The translations under genes and the position numbers were made by a program. A stretch of 59,062 bases of DNA from NCBI RefSeq assembly GCF_003788585.1, contig NZ_AYKG01000014.1:1-59062 (forward strand). The letters are read 5' to 3'. This DNA comes from Salinisphaera japonica YTM-1. GTDB taxonomy: Bacteria; Pseudomonadota; Gammaproteobacteria; Nevskiales; Salinisphaeraceae. Below are positions 17,902 through 27,659 of the stretch, one piece after another. The notes beneath the pieces were generated by a model that worked only from the letters and a program-made list of their open reading frames with translations, was not told the origin of the DNA and made no database searches. Each line of letters starts with the position of its first letter. Within the stretch, counting starts at the first letter, position 1.

Positions 17902-19173
17902 ATGAACGTATTTGAACTCACCGGCCTGCTACTTACGCTGACCGCGCTTTTCGCCTGGCTCAACCGACGCTTGATCGGTCTGCCTTCAACCGTCGGCGTG
18001 ATGCTGCTGGCGCTGGTGTTCTCGTTGCTGGCACTGGCGGCCGTGCCGTTCGGGGCCGATGTGGCCGGCCCCGCCGGCGATCTCGTCAACGCGGTGGAGT
18101 TCAATCGCACCCTGCTCGACGGCATGCTGGGCGCGCTGCTGTTTGCCGGGGCCATGCAGGTCGAGGCCAAGAAACTGTTCAGCGAGCGCCTGGTCGTCGG
18201 CCTGCTGGCAACACTGGGCCTGGGGCTGTCTACGATCATTGTCGGCACGCTGACCTGGGGCGTGTTCATCGCGCTTGATCTTGGCATCGCCCCGATCTAT
18301 GCGTATCTGTTCGGCGCGATCATATCGCCGACTGATCCCGTGGCGGTGCTGGCGATCCTGCGGCGGGCCGGCGTGCCCAAGACGCTGGAGATCCAGTTCA
18401 CGGGCGAGTCGCTGTTCAACGACGCGATCGCGATCGTGCTGTTCGTGGCGCTGTCGGAAGTCGCCGATCCGAACATCGCCGCCAGCCTGGAGCCGGGTTA
18501 TCTGATCCAGCTGTTCTCGGCCGAGGCCATCGGCGGTATCGGCTTCGGGCTGGTGGTGGGCCTGGCTGGCTTCGTGCTGCTACGCGGTATCGACGACTAC
18601 AAGACCGAGGTTCTCATCACGCTGGCGATGGTCATCGGCGGCTATGCCATGGCCTCGGCGCTGCATGTCTCGGGCCCGCTGGCGATCATCACCGCCGGCC
18701 TGCTCGTGGGGCATCACGGCCGCGACAAGGCCATGTCCGAGCACACCCGCGACCGCGTGGATACGTTCTGGGAGCTGATCGACGAGATTCTGAACGCCGT
18801 GTTGTTCGTACTCATCGGCCTGGAAGTGCTGCACATCAGTTTTTCGACCAACGCGATCATCGCCGGCCTGGCGGCTATTCCGATCATCCTGGTGGCCCGT
18901 TTTGTTGCCGTGAGCGTGCCGATCACGATCCTGCGCACGCGCCGCAGCTTCACCCCGCACGCGATCAAGATTCTCACCTGGGGCGGCCTGCGCGGTGGCA
19001 TCTCCGTGGCCCTGGCCTTGTCACTGCCTGAAAGCGATGCCCGCAACCTGATCGTCAACATGACCTATATCGCCGTGATCTTTTCCATCGGCGTACAGGG
19101 CCTGACCATCAGCCGCGTGGCCCGACTGGCCCGTACCGATGATGAAGCCGCGGCGTCTGAAAAGACGGCGTAG
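17902..19173 (+). CDS. CPA1-family Na+/H+ antiporter
   Basis: The 423-residue product has about 12 predicted membrane helices. It carries the CPA1 motifs GAIISPTDPVAV and GESLFNDA, with the paired transport-site acidic residues, and a C-terminal WGGLRGG motif. It exchanges Na+ or K+ for H+ across the inner membrane, consistent with a saline or alkaline habitat. It lies just after the DUF2267 terminator and is convergent with the MFS gene, only 11 bases apart. Confidence 0.9.
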   Translation: MNVFELTGLLLTLTALFAWLNRRLIGLPSTVGVMLLALVFSLLALAAVPFGADVAGPAGDLVNAVEFNRTLLDGMLGALLFAGAMQVEAKKLFSERLVVGLLATLGLGLSTIIVGTLTWGVFIALDLGIAPIYAYLFGAIISPTDPVAVLAILRRAGVPKTLEIQFTGESLFNDAIAIVLFVALSEVADPNIAASLEPGYLIQLFSAEAIGGIGFGLVVGLAGFVLLRGIDDYKTEVLITLAMVIGGYAMASALHVSGPLAIITAGLLVGHHGRDKAMSEHTRDRVDTFWELIDEILNAVLFVLIGLEVLHISFSTNAIIAGLAAIPIILVARFVAVSVPITILRTRRSFTPHAIKILTWGGLRGGISVALALSLPESDARNLIVNMTYIAVIFSIGVQGLTISRVARLARTDDEAAASEKTA

Positions 19174-19184
19174 CTACCAGGGCG

Positions 19185-20384
19185 TCAGCACATCGTCCGG
19201 GCGGTCTGGCGCCCGGACGGCCAGCGCGCGGCAATCGCCATGCAGACACCGCCGACCACCGAACACACCCCGCACACGCCACAGACCGCGAGCCAGCCCA
19301 GCCACTCATAGAGCCCGACCAACAGGCTCGACCCCACGATGCCGCCGGCAAACACCGCGGCCACGAACACTGCACTCACCGTGGCCGACTGGCGGCGCGA
19401 GAAATAATCGTTGAGCAACACGATCTGCGTGGCCTGTTGAAAGACCATGGCCGCACACATGGCCACCACGCCCACCGCCAGCGCCACGGCGCCGCCGCCG
19501 ATCACGCCGACCAGGCCCAGCACGAAAACCAGCGCGGCGATGGGCGTGGCGTTGGCCAGACCGCCGGCCCAGCGGGTGGCCGCCGGCGCGCCCAACGAAG
19601 TCACGATACCCGCGCCGTAGCCGGCATAAACCAACATGAGCGTGCGCGTGCCGCCCCCGCCGTAACCGATCTCCAGCGGCAGCACCGTGAGAATCGCGGT
19701 GAGCGTGGCAAAGGCCAGCGCCAACCCCGGAAACGCCAGGCTCACCGGCGCTCGCCAGGATTGATCCGTCTCGGCCACGGGCGCGCTCGTGGCATCGGTG
19801 GCGGCCGGCCCGCGGGCCACGTTCGTCAACGCCGGCGGATGGCGCAGGATCACGGCCGACACCACCAGCGCGGCAGTCGCGGCCAGCCCGCCCAGCTGCC
19901 AGTGCGCCCAGCCGGCCGAGGCCAGCGCGAACAGCCGCCCGGCCACGCCGCCCACGATCGTGCCCGCCGTGTACAGCGCCAGATCCCGTGCCCGACTGTT
20001 CGAGGCCGCCAGATTCGACGCACTGGTGATGATGGCCGGTATGAGCAGGGGCAACAACAGCACCTGCATCGCCCGTAGCACGAAGTACGCCGCCGGCGAC
20101 TGGGTAAATGCCTGCACGGCGAACAGCACCGCCAATATCAGCTCGATGACCACAATCATGCGCAGCGCGCGCTCGAGCGTGATGAAGCGGGAGAACAACA
20201 CCGGCCCGGAGGTCAGCACGATAAAAGCGAACGTCATCGGCATGGCCGCCCAGACGGCTGCCACATCAAAATCAGCCTGGATGCGTGCCACCAGCGGCTG
20301 CGGGAAATACAAAGCCACACAGGCCGCCGCTGCTGCCACCGCCAATCGAATACCGTCTCGTGCACCGCTCACCATCAGCTTCAT
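19185..20384 (-). CDS. MFS transporter
   Basis: The product is about 399 residues with 12 hydrophobic segments and a central loop (residues about 185-205). It belongs to the YnfM/YfcJ-like major facilitator group and is probably an inner-membrane exporter of small molecules. The substrate is unknown. The frame extends to a GTG at 20393. I prefer the ATG at 20384, or the one at 20375, which has AGGA at suitable distance. Confidence 0.85.
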   Translation of the reverse strand: MKLMVSGARDGIRLAVAAAAACVALYFPQPLVARIQADFDVAAVWAAMPMTFAFIVLTSGPVLFSRFITLERALRMIVVIELILAVLFAVQAFTQSPAAYFVLRAMQVLLLPLLIPAIITSASNLAASNSRARDLALYTAGTIVGGVAGRLFALASAGWAHWQLGGLAATAALVVSAVILRHPPALTNVARGPAATDATSAPVAETDQSWRAPVSLAFPGLALAFATLTAILTVLPLEIGYGGGGTRTLMLVYAGYGAGIVTSLGAPAATRWAGGLANATPIAALVFVLGLVGVIGGGAVALAVGVVAMCAAMVFQQATQIVLLNDYFSRRQSATVSAVFVAAVFAGGIVGSSLLVGLYEWLGWLAVCGVCGVCSVVGGVCMAIAARWPSGRQTARTMC

Positions 20385-20759
20385 CCTGCGCACTGGCGCT
20401 TCTTATCGGGCGACCGGCTACTGTGGCATACAGCGAGTGGCGGCGGGCTTCATATATCGTTGCCGATCCTCGCAACACGGGCTCGCCCGCAAACCCGGAT
20501 CGGCCGAATCGTTTCCCGTCGATCAGCTAACGGCCAATCGGGCCCAGCGCCGCTAGCCTGCCGATGCGGGCCGCGCGCTGGCGCTGATGACGACGTTCGC
20601 GCGACCCAGAGCTGATGGGGCAGCCCGTCTGGTATTACACAGACCATTCTGCCGACGTTTAGGTCACTGCCCGAGGCCCGTGTTGAACGGCCTCTCAGCG
20701 GCCGGCGTCAGCGGTCGGTCGAACGCGGACTCACGCCAGCGATAGCCCGGTTTAACACG
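20385..20759. other. 375-bp non-coding stretch
   Basis: This lies upstream of the MFS gene and downstream of the first FKBP gene, both leftward. I see no convincing ORF, RNA gene, repeat or strong hairpin. It probably carries the MFS promoter. Confidence 0.5.
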
Positions 20760-21206
20760 CTATTGCTCGACGTCTTTCAGCTCCACGTCAAAGATCAGCG
20801 GGGCATTGGGCGGAATACGGGCGCCGGCGCCCTGCGCGCCATAGGCCATGTCCGCCGGGATGATCAGCGTGCGCTCGCCGCCGACCTTCATCCCCTGCAC
20901 GCCCTTGTCCCAGCCCTGGATCACGCGCCCGGCACCCAGTACAAACGTGAATGGCTGCCCGCGATCCAGCGAGCTGTCGAACTTCTTGCCGTGATTGTCC
21001 GGGGCATCCGCGTCGTAGAGCCAGCCGGTGTAGTCCACGGTCACGTCGGCGCCCGATACGGCTTCGGCGCCGGTTCCGACCTTGGTATCAATCGTCTTGA
21101 GCTCGGCGACTGTGCTGTCTGCAGCCGCGGCACTCGTGGCCACCAGGCCGAGTAAACAGATCGTGACCAGGGCAGCGAAGCGCTGCTTCGGCTTGTTCGT
21201 ATGCAT
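20760..21206 (-). CDS. exported FKBP-type peptidyl-prolyl isomerase (1)
   Basis: The 148-residue product has a signal peptide (TSAAAAD). A single FKBP domain follows (VTVDYTGWLYD, KFDSS, FVLGAGRVIQGWDKGVQGMK, IPPNAPLIFDVEL). It catalyses prolyl isomerisation in the periplasm. The ATG at 21206 is preferred over an upstream GTG. A close paralog lies at 24165-24611, about 3 kb away on the same strand. Confidence 0.9.
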   Translation of the reverse strand: MHTNKPKQRFAALVTICLLGLVATSAAAADSTVAELKTIDTKVGTGAEAVSGADVTVDYTGWLYDADAPDNHGKKFDSSLDRGQPFTFVLGAGRVIQGWDKGVQGMKVGGERTLIIPADMAYGAQGAGARIPPNAPLIFDVELKDVEQ

Positions 21207-21285
21207 GTCTGGCACCGGTTTTGGAGTGGATCAGCCACCAGCATAGAGCATCGTGGCGACGCTACCTTACGCACGCCGGCCGGGC

Positions 21286-22215
21286 TCATCCAAGCGTAAA
21301 ACGCCGCCCTCTGCAGGCCGGGAAGCGGGAACAGCCAAAAAAAGACGGGCCGGGTTGGCGCGCGTTTCGCTCGACCATGGCCGAGCCACACAACGGGCAA
21401 CGCGACCGGCGGTTCGGATCGATATCGCGCAGCCCGGGCATCGATCCGGCGTCGATGAAGGACACTAACGTGTCAGCGTCGATCACATAGATCGCGTTAT
21501 CGTTACAGAAGACCCGGGCGTGCGGTGTCAGGTGGTTGGAGGTCGCCAGTACCGCCTTGCGCGCGTTCTTGGCATGCAGGGTACCCAGCAGTTTGCGCGC
21601 GGTCGCCACGCCGACCGGTTTGGATAACCAGTGCTTACACTGAACGAGCAACACGTTGTTCCGCTCGCGCAAGACGATATCCACGCCTTCATCGGCCCCG
21701 TCGGGCGTCACCTCCGCGGCAAACCCCTTGGCACGAAAACTGGCCGCGATCAGATGTTCGAACTGAAGCCAACTCAAGTTGGCGATATTGTCGGCGGTTA
21801 CGGGTGCCGGAGAATCGCGCGAGCTGGATAATGCCCGCCCGGGGCCGGCGGTCGTCGGTGGCCGGAGATCGCTCGGGTCAAGCGTGGGTGCCGCGTGCTT
21901 CGGGCCGTGTCGTTGCGCCCAAGCTTCGACCGGACCACGCCGGCTTTTCGACGATGACCGCTGGCGCACGAACGCCAACAGCGCGCCCAGCCAGCACAGC
22001 CCCAGAGTCGCCCATGCCAAAGGCGCGAAGCTGGCGTCATGGAACCCGGCCGTGATTGCGATCAGATAGGGATTGCCCGTGACGGCGCCGGCCCAACCGA
22101 TGCCATAACGCACGAGCGCGTAGCCAATCACCGCCAAAGCAACCCCTGGGGGCCACGGCATCGCTGCGATGACGTCCAGCCCGCTCGCCTGCCTGCGTCG
22201 TCGTCGCCGGCCCAT
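21286..22215 (-). CDS. membrane-anchored Mrr-type restriction endonuclease
   Basis: The 309-residue product has two N-terminal hydrophobic segments and a basic linker. An Mrr/RecB-fold nuclease domain follows at about residues 140-250, with the catalytic pattern GVDIVL ... VQCKHW. A C-terminal Cys4 ribbon (CPLCG ... GCSRFPACRG) resembles topoisomerase I zinc fingers. Such proteins cleave modified or foreign DNA, and the membrane anchor could place cutting at the point of DNA entry. AGGGGG lies nine bases before the chosen ATG; longer starts at 22251 and 22293 are possible. No methylase is adjacent. Confidence 0.8.
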   Translation of the reverse strand: MGRRRRRRQASGLDVIAAMPWPPGVALAVIGYALVRYGIGWAGAVTGNPYLIAITAGFHDASFAPLAWATLGLCWLGALLAFVRQRSSSKSRRGPVEAWAQRHGPKHAAPTLDPSDLRPPTTAGPGRALSSSRDSPAPVTADNIANLSWLQFEHLIAASFRAKGFAAEVTPDGADEGVDIVLRERNNVLLVQCKHWLSKPVGVATARKLLGTLHAKNARKAVLATSNHLTPHARVFCNDNAIYVIDADTLVSFIDAGSMPGLRDIDPNRRSRCPLCGSAMVERNARQPGPSFFGCSRFPACRGRRFTLG

Positions 22216-22298
22216 CGGATCACGCCCCCTGGCGTTGTCTTGTCTTCCCATACGGGCGCCCCGGCATCGTGCTACGGCGCCGGCGTCACACACACAAA

Positions 22299-22327
22299 GG
22301 CCCGAACACCTTGCAGGCGTCCGGGCC
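22299..22327 (-). terminator. possible terminator after PrpD-family gene
   Basis: Read leftward, GGCCCGGACGCC pairs imperfectly with GGTGTTCGGGCC and is followed by TTTGTGTGTG. The T-run is weak. Confidence 0.4.
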
Positions 22328-22375
22328 GTGATTATCGGGCTATGGAAAAGCGCGCTTCAGCGCCGCCCGAGGCGG

Positions 22376-23929
22376 TCAATAAATACCGCGGGTCGCCGGT
22401 GTGTCGAGCGTGCCGGCGTCCACAATCAGATTGATCTCGGCGAGCGCGTCGCCAGACAGTGAATCCATGTCATTCACGGCGGCGATGAAGCGGGCCCGCT
22501 CGTTATCACTGACCAGATCCTTCGTGTAGTCGGCCAGCTTGGCCTCGTAATCGGCGCGTTGCCACGGCGTATCGCCGCCGGGGTGCGCGTTGGCACGTGT
22601 TTTCTCGTCGGCCACCTCGGTCCCGTCGGCCAGGGTGACGATCATGCGCCCGCCGTAGGCCTGCACGTTCGGGTCCTGGTCGTGGTAGAGATCTTCCCAG
22701 CGCTGGTCGAACTGGGTTTCGATCCGGGCCATCAAGGCGCGCAGCTCGTCTTTCTCGGACGCCGTCATCTGATAGGCACGGTCCTTGTGGAACTCGCCGG
22801 TCTGAATACAGCGGGCGATGGCGAACATGATGCTGTGATCGAGCGTGCCGCGCGGGGAATCCGGGTCGATCTTCTGCGGGTCGTTGGCATCGGTGCCGAT
22901 CACATGATGCGTGTGATGGCTGGTCTCAAGCACGATCTTCTCGATCTGGTCCAGATCGATACCGTCGCCCTGCTTCGGCAGCTGGTCACGCAGCTGCAAC
23001 GCCAGATCGATGATGGCCTGGCCCTGATATTCGAAGGCGTGCTGCTTGGGGTACGTCTTCATGATATTGGCAAGTGCATCGACGCCCGGCTCGGCCAGCT
23101 CGATCTTGTAGACCGCGCTGTCGTCGTCGCGCCCGTTGAGAAAACGACGAATGATGGAATCCACGCCCTCGTAGACCGGGTTCGGGCCTTTCAGGCCGTG
23201 CATGGCGTGATGCACCGCCTTGATTGAAATCTCGGCGGAAAAACCGGGCACGAACTCTTTCTGGGCCCCGATATCGCCCTTGCGCGACTGGCGCGAGGAA
23301 ATCGCGTTATGTACCGCGAAATTGATCGCGTGGTACGTCTGCTCGGTCGTCAGCCCCAGCATCGACGACAACCCCGCCGCCGTGCCGGCCGCGATATGGG
23401 TCATGTGATCGACCTTGTGCTTGTGCAGACAGATGCCCGTGCCGTCGCCCGTGCCCACAAGTGCCACATGCACCTCGTAAGCCACCACGACACCGCGCAG
23501 CATATCCGCCCCGCTTACGCCCAGCTGCTGGCCCACCGCGATGATCGGCGAGATATTGTCGTCCGGGTGCGAATACTCGGCCGCCAAATAGCAGTCATCG
23601 TTATCCAAAAACCGCACGGCGACCGCATTGGCAAACGCCGCCGGCACCGGGGCGAATTTTTCCGTCAGCCCCCAGATCGTCGCGCTGCCTGTTCCCTGCG
23701 AGGCCAGCGCATCGGCGCGTGCCACTTTCACCGCCGTCTCGTTGGCCGCCCCCAGTGCGATCGCCGCGTTATCGATGATGCGGTTCTTGGCCATCGCCAC
23801 CGCCTCGTCATCCTGCGGCGCATCCTTGGCGCGGGTGGCCAACTCGGCCAGTTTCCAGGCCAGTTGTTGCTCGCGGGCCAGCTCACCGCTGGCTTTTTCG
23901 ACGGCAACCGTGTGAATCGTAGCGGTCAT
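22376..23929 (-). CDS. MmgE/PrpD family dehydratase
   Basis: The 517-residue product is a full-length MmgE/PrpD protein. It has the N-terminal helical domain (NRIIDNAAIALGA), a DDCYLAAEYSHPDDNISP active-site region and a C-terminal domain with SPRGTLDHSIMFAIA. Family members dehydrate 2-methylcitrate or related tricarboxylates. A PrpB-like lyase lies 19 kb away, but no prpC is here, so the assignment to the methylcitrate cycle is tentative. GAAGGA sits nine bases before the ATG at 23929. The gene stands alone. Confidence 0.85.
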   Translation of the reverse strand: MTATIHTVAVEKASGELAREQQLAWKLAELATRAKDAPQDDEAVAMAKNRIIDNAAIALGAANETAVKVARADALASQGTGSATIWGLTEKFAPVPAAFANAVAVRFLDNDDCYLAAEYSHPDDNISPIIAVGQQLGVSGADMLRGVVVAYEVHVALVGTGDGTGICLHKHKVDHMTHIAAGTAAGLSSMLGLTTEQTYHAINFAVHNAISSRQSRKGDIGAQKEFVPGFSAEISIKAVHHAMHGLKGPNPVYEGVDSIIRRFLNGRDDDSAVYKIELAEPGVDALANIMKTYPKQHAFEYQGQAIIDLALQLRDQLPKQGDGIDLDQIEKIVLETSHHTHHVIGTDANDPQKIDPDSPRGTLDHSIMFAIARCIQTGEFHKDRAYQMTASEKDELRALMARIETQFDQRWEDLYHDQDPNVQAYGGRMIVTLADGTEVADEKTRANAHPGGDTPWQRADYEAKLADYTKDLVSDNERARFIAAVNDMDSLSGDALAEINLIVDAGTLDTPATRGIY

Positions 23930-24164
23930 ACAACACATTCCTTCAGGGCGGGCCGACCGGTAACGGTGGCAAAACGTGAAGCGCCGATACTAAACCAGTT
24001 AGACAGATTTTCAGATAGGTCTGTATCGCCGTGCTACCCATCCCGCGCTTGCCTGCTCGGCAGGCTCGTCAGTGCCTGGGAATCTAGCTGTCTATAGCGC
24101 CGAGATGTTCAGGGGCGGCCGGCCGGACGGCGCAGCACCGATGCAGTAATCGCCGGCACCGTCT

Positions 24165-24611
24165 TTACTGCAAGACATCCTCAAGTTCCACATCAAAGAT
24201 CAGCGGCGCGTTCGGCGGGATCGACTGGCCCTGCCCCTGCGCGCCATAAGCCATGTCCGCCGGGATGATCAGCTCGCGCCGGCCGCCAACGCGCATGCCG
24301 GAAATGCCGCGGTCCCAGCCCTCAATCACCCGACCAAATCCCAATTCAAAGCTGATCGGCTCGCCCCGATCCCGCGAACTATCAAACTTTCGCCCGTGGT
24401 GATCCTTGGCCGCCGGATCATAAAGCCACCCGGTGTAATCCACCGTCACACGCGTTCCCGGCGTCGCCTTGGCACCGTCGCCGACCTTCGTATCGATGGT
24501 CTTGAGCTCGGTCACCGACGACTCGGCGGCCAGCGCCGTGGTTGTCATCAGGCCGGGCAAGCAAAATACAGCCGCACCAACCAGGCCGGCTATAGCAATC
24601 AATCCACGCAT
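24165..24611 (-). CDS. exported FKBP-type peptidyl-prolyl isomerase (2)
   Basis: The 148-residue product has a signal peptide (TTALAAE) and one FKBP domain nearly parallel to the protein at 20760-21206. The shared ELKTIDTKVG, VTVDYTGWLYD and PPNAPLIFDVEL segments mark them as paralogs. It acts in the periplasm as a folding catalyst. The start at 24611 puts the signal peptide first; a longer frame begins at 24647. Neither start has a clear ribosome binding site. Confidence 0.85.
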   Translation of the reverse strand: MRGLIAIAGLVGAAVFCLPGLMTTTALAAESSVTELKTIDTKVGDGAKATPGTRVTVDYTGWLYDPAAKDHHGRKFDSSRDRGEPISFELGFGRVIEGWDRGISGMRVGGRRELIIPADMAYGAQGQGQSIPPNAPLIFDVELEDVLQ

Positions 24612-24908
24612 AGCAAACACCCACGCTTTTGAGTCAAAGCGCAGCATAAAGTATCGAGGGCCAAGGGCCTTACACGGCTAGATGCTCGCTCGCAGCAAGC
24701 GCACCCGTCTGTGGTCCGGGCGAAAGCACTACATGCCAATACGCTCGGGTTCAATCCCACCCACCGCGCTCGCTGGTCAAAAACACCGTGAGCGAGTTTC
24801 ATCGCGTTGGCTCTCACCAATAGAGCGCGAAAACGCCACAAGTGCTCTTCTTTTGTCACGCGGCTGCACATGCCGAGTGCGGGCCCGGCATACCACCACG
24901 TGCCGCGG

Positions 24909-25028
24909 TCAACGCCCGTTCTTGTTTTTATACTTCCGATACGCCTTCCGCGCCGCGCGCTTGGCTTTCTGTTGATTCTCCGGCTTGCTGAACCACCGTT
25001 TAGCTTTTCCAAACAACCCACCAGCCAT
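24909..25028 (-). CDS. 39-residue basic protein
   Basis: ATG at 25028 is preceded by TTAGGAGATCAGC, a near-perfect Shine-Dalgarno. It opens 39 codons ending TGA at 24909. The product is strongly basic, with about 14 Lys/Arg residues. It starts MAGGLFGKAKRWF and continues as a Lys/Ala/Arg/Tyr-rich amphipathic helix. I do not recognise a family. The good start signal and codon use support expression. It might bind nucleic acid or membrane, but that is only composition-based. Confidence 0.6.
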   Translation of the reverse strand: MAGGLFGKAKRWFSKPENQQKAKRAARKAYRKYKNKNGR

Positions 25029-25161
25029 GCTGATCTCCTAAAGATTAATGCTCGCCGACCATATTTTTATCGGCATACGACGTCACAACCCAAATTTTAC
25101 AGATTTTGGAACAACAGATCGAAACGCCGATTCAAAACAGACAGCCCGTTTTTATCCCGCG

Positions 25162-26214
25162 CTACGGAATAATGCGTTGCGCCTTGAGACTGTCGATCGC
25201 GGCCAGCAACGAGGCGCTGGAATCCATGCGCTCGGTGAATCCGGCCGTATAAATCTTGTTGGTATCGGAGACGACGTCGGTTTCGGTCTTGAACACGAAA
25301 TCACCGAATCCCCAGCCCACCAACTTGCCAAGATCAGGCTCGATCAGGTCGTGCTTGTCGGCCAGCTCGCGCCACAGCTCGGCCTTGTCGGCCATGTGGG
25401 TGGCCAGATCCAGCGGCACCGGCTCGGCAAGTTCCAGGCCCAGATGGTCGGCCACGTCGGGGAACAACCGGGCCCAGCGAAACGTATCCACGTTAGTCAC
25501 GTTGTAAGCCTGGCCGGCCGGGGCCTCGTCGGCCGCCCACCGACTGGCACGGGCGAGTAAACCGGCATCAGTGGTTTGCACCATCTGTTCATAGGCCCGG
25601 TCCGTGCCCGGAAACCGCAGCGGTATATGCAGCGCCCGGGAGATCTCGGCAAACACACCGATCACGAGCGCGATATTCATCGCGTTGCCATAGACATCGC
25701 CCACGACCACATCGGGCCGCAAGGCCACATAATCCCAATCGGCGCGCTCGGCACGAGCGGCCAACTGTGCTTCCTGGGCCTGGTAGATGTTCGGCGGCAT
25801 ATGCGGCGGGTCGGACTCGCGGGCCGGGGTGCGTACGTTGGCACCGAGATGAATGCCGTAGATCTTGAAGCCTTGATAAATGACCACCCGTTGCAGCGGC
25901 GCGCCCACGTGCTCCAGGCCGTCGAGCAGATTGGCCAGCATGCGGCCATTCTCCTCGGCCTCAGCGGCGAGATCGTCGCCGGGCTTGAGCGCGGCATAGA
26001 ATAGATGCGTGGTGTCGGCTGCCTCGGCCAGAGCGGCTTGGGTCGCCTCGGGATCGGTCAGATCAGCCTGGACGGTATCCATATCACCGAGCACGTGACG
26101 GCCCAACCCGCGCACTGTCCAACCGTTGTCTTTCAGCTCGTGGGCCGCCGCATTGCCGATAATGCCGGCCGCACCGGCTACGAGCGCGACCGGGCGCGCA
26201 GAGGTATCAGACAT
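25162..26214 (-). CDS. PRISE-like extended SDR oxidoreductase
   Basis: The 350-residue product has an N-terminal Rossmann motif (ALVAGAAGIIGNAAAHEL) and the conserved YQGFKIYGIHLG segment seen in the PRISE group (progesterone 5-beta-reductase/iridoid synthase-like SDRs). These reduce activated C=C bonds with NADPH. AAGGA lies eight bases before the ATG at 26214; the ATG three codons earlier is too close to it. It is transcribed divergently from the MDR reductase gene. Confidence 0.8.
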   Translation of the reverse strand: MSDTSARPVALVAGAAGIIGNAAAHELKDNGWTVRGLGRHVLGDMDTVQADLTDPEATQAALAEAADTTHLFYAALKPGDDLAAEAEENGRMLANLLDGLEHVGAPLQRVVIYQGFKIYGIHLGANVRTPARESDPPHMPPNIYQAQEAQLAARAERADWDYVALRPDVVVGDVYGNAMNIALVIGVFAEISRALHIPLRFPGTDRAYEQMVQTTDAGLLARASRWAADEAPAGQAYNVTNVDTFRWARLFPDVADHLGLELAEPVPLDLATHMADKAELWRELADKHDLIEPDLGKLVGWGFGDFVFKTETDVVSDTNKIYTAGFTERMDSSASLLAAIDSLKAQRIIP

Positions 26215-26642
26215 AACAGGCATCCTTGTTCAATAAGCGTGTGGTCAGAAATAGACATGGCGCGGATCAGCCGCTAGCGCTGGCGTTTGCGCCGTTTGAT
26301 CGGTGCACGTTCGACAGGCCTCCCGTACCACAGCGCTATCGTCCAAGTAACGCTGGGTGGTTCCAGCCAATCATCAACCCACCCCGATTCAATGCACCGA
26401 GTGTTTCATACAGTAACCCGCCCACGAATCCGTGATTGTTCGCACAGAAACAGCGAATCAAACGATCCGCTTGCCGACGGGAACCCCGGCGCGATCAGGT
26501 GCCGTGTCGAGAGGGTCAGGGCCCCTAGGCATGTCTACAGATGGCCCCTCGATTGATACGCTCGGGCAGTTATCAAAGGCCGCCCCGGCATCGACATTCG
26601 ATAGCCATGCGGCTGTTTCGTATTCAGCCTAAGGATTTCATC
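26215..26642. other. divergent intergenic region
   Basis: This 428-bp stretch lies between the PRISE-like SDR and the MDR reductase. It must hold both promoters. I see no RNA gene, no clear operator palindrome and no credible ORF. Confidence 0.5.
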
Positions 26643-27659
26643 ATGAAAGCAATTACTACCCGCGGCGCGAGCGATATCGACGCGCCGAACGTCTTTGAAG
26701 ACACCGATATGCCACTTGCCAGCCCGGGCCGCCTGGATCTCCAGGTGCGCATCGATGCCGTGGCCGTGAACCCGGTCGATACCAAGATTCGAGCCGGCGC
26801 GCTCGGCAATATCAGCGAGCCCACCATCCTTGGCTGGGACGCCGTGGGCCGGGTCGAGGCCGTGGGCGACGCGGTCACCCATTTCCAGCCCGGCGATCGT
26901 GTCTATTACGCCGGCGAGGTCGACCGGCCCGGTTGCAACGCCGAACAACAAATCGTCGATAGCCGCCTCGTGGCCCATGCGCCAAAGACGCTCAACGACG
27001 AACAAGCCGCGGCCATGCCATTGACCTCCCTCACCGCCTGGGAAGGCCTGTTCGACAAACTCGGCCTGGCGCAAGACGACACAGCCCACAGCGAGCAGAC
27101 CCTGCTCGTCATCAACGGCGCCGGCGGCGTCGGATCCAGCGTCATCCAGCTTGCCCGCCAGCTCACCGGCCTGACCATCATCGCCACCGCCTCGCGCGAC
27201 GAAACCGCCGACTGGTGCCGCACGCTCGGCGCGCACGCCGTCATCAATCACCATGACCTGATTCCCGAATTACGCGCCGCCGGGCACGAGACGGTCGACT
27301 ACATCTTCAATTGCCACGATATCGGCGTGCACTGGGACAACATGGTCGAACTCATCCGCCCGCTCGGGCGCATTGTCGCCATCGCCGAAACCGAGCAAAC
27401 CGTGGATATCAACGCCCTGCAACCCAAGGCTGCCACCTTCTGCTGGGAATTCATGTTCGCCCGCCCCATGCACGGCTACCACCCCGAACGCCACGGCGAA
27501 ATCCTCGCCGAACTGGCCACCCTGCTCGATGAAGGCCGTATTCACACCACCCTGGGCAACGTCATCGGCCCGCTCAGCGTCGACAACCTGACCAAGGCCC
27601 ACCGACAACTCGAATCCGGTCGCACCCGCGGCAAACTCGTACTCACCGCCCTGGCCTAA
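26643..27659 (+). CDS. MDR-family NADPH:quinone/alkenal reductase
   Basis: The 338-residue product is a zinc-independent medium-chain reductase. It has AVAVNPVDTKIRAG, GWDAVGRVEAVG, the NADPH-binding GAGGVGSSVIQLARQL and a C-terminal SGRTRGKLVL. It belongs to the ZAD/quinone oxidoreductase branch, which reduces quinones or reactive alkenals. The structural-zinc cysteines are absent. AAGGA precedes the ATG at 26643. The frame extends upstream without family similarity. Confidence 0.85.
   Translation: MKAITTRGASDIDAPNVFEDTDMPLASPGRLDLQVRIDAVAVNPVDTKIRAGALGNISEPTILGWDAVGRVEAVGDAVTHFQPGDRVYYAGEVDRPGCNAEQQIVDSRLVAHAPKTLNDEQAAAMPLTSLTAWEGLFDKLGLAQDDTAHSEQTLLVINGAGGVGSSVIQLARQLTGLTIIATASRDETADWCRTLGAHAVINHHDLIPELRAAGHETVDYIFNCHDIGVHWDNMVELIRPLGRIVAIAETEQTVDINALQPKAATFCWEFMFARPMHGYHPERHGEILAELATLLDEGRIHTTLGNVIGPLSVDNLTKAHRQLESGRTRGKLVLTALA

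Noticed and set aside
24748-24758. tRNA T-loop-like sequence GGTTCAATCCC
   Set aside because: The flanking bases do not form a T stem, and no acceptor, D or anticodon arm is found upstream.
24599-25021. 140-codon frame overlapping the second FKBP upstream region
   Set aside because: It is Cys/Arg-rich with no family pattern and conflicts with the better supported 39-residue gene.
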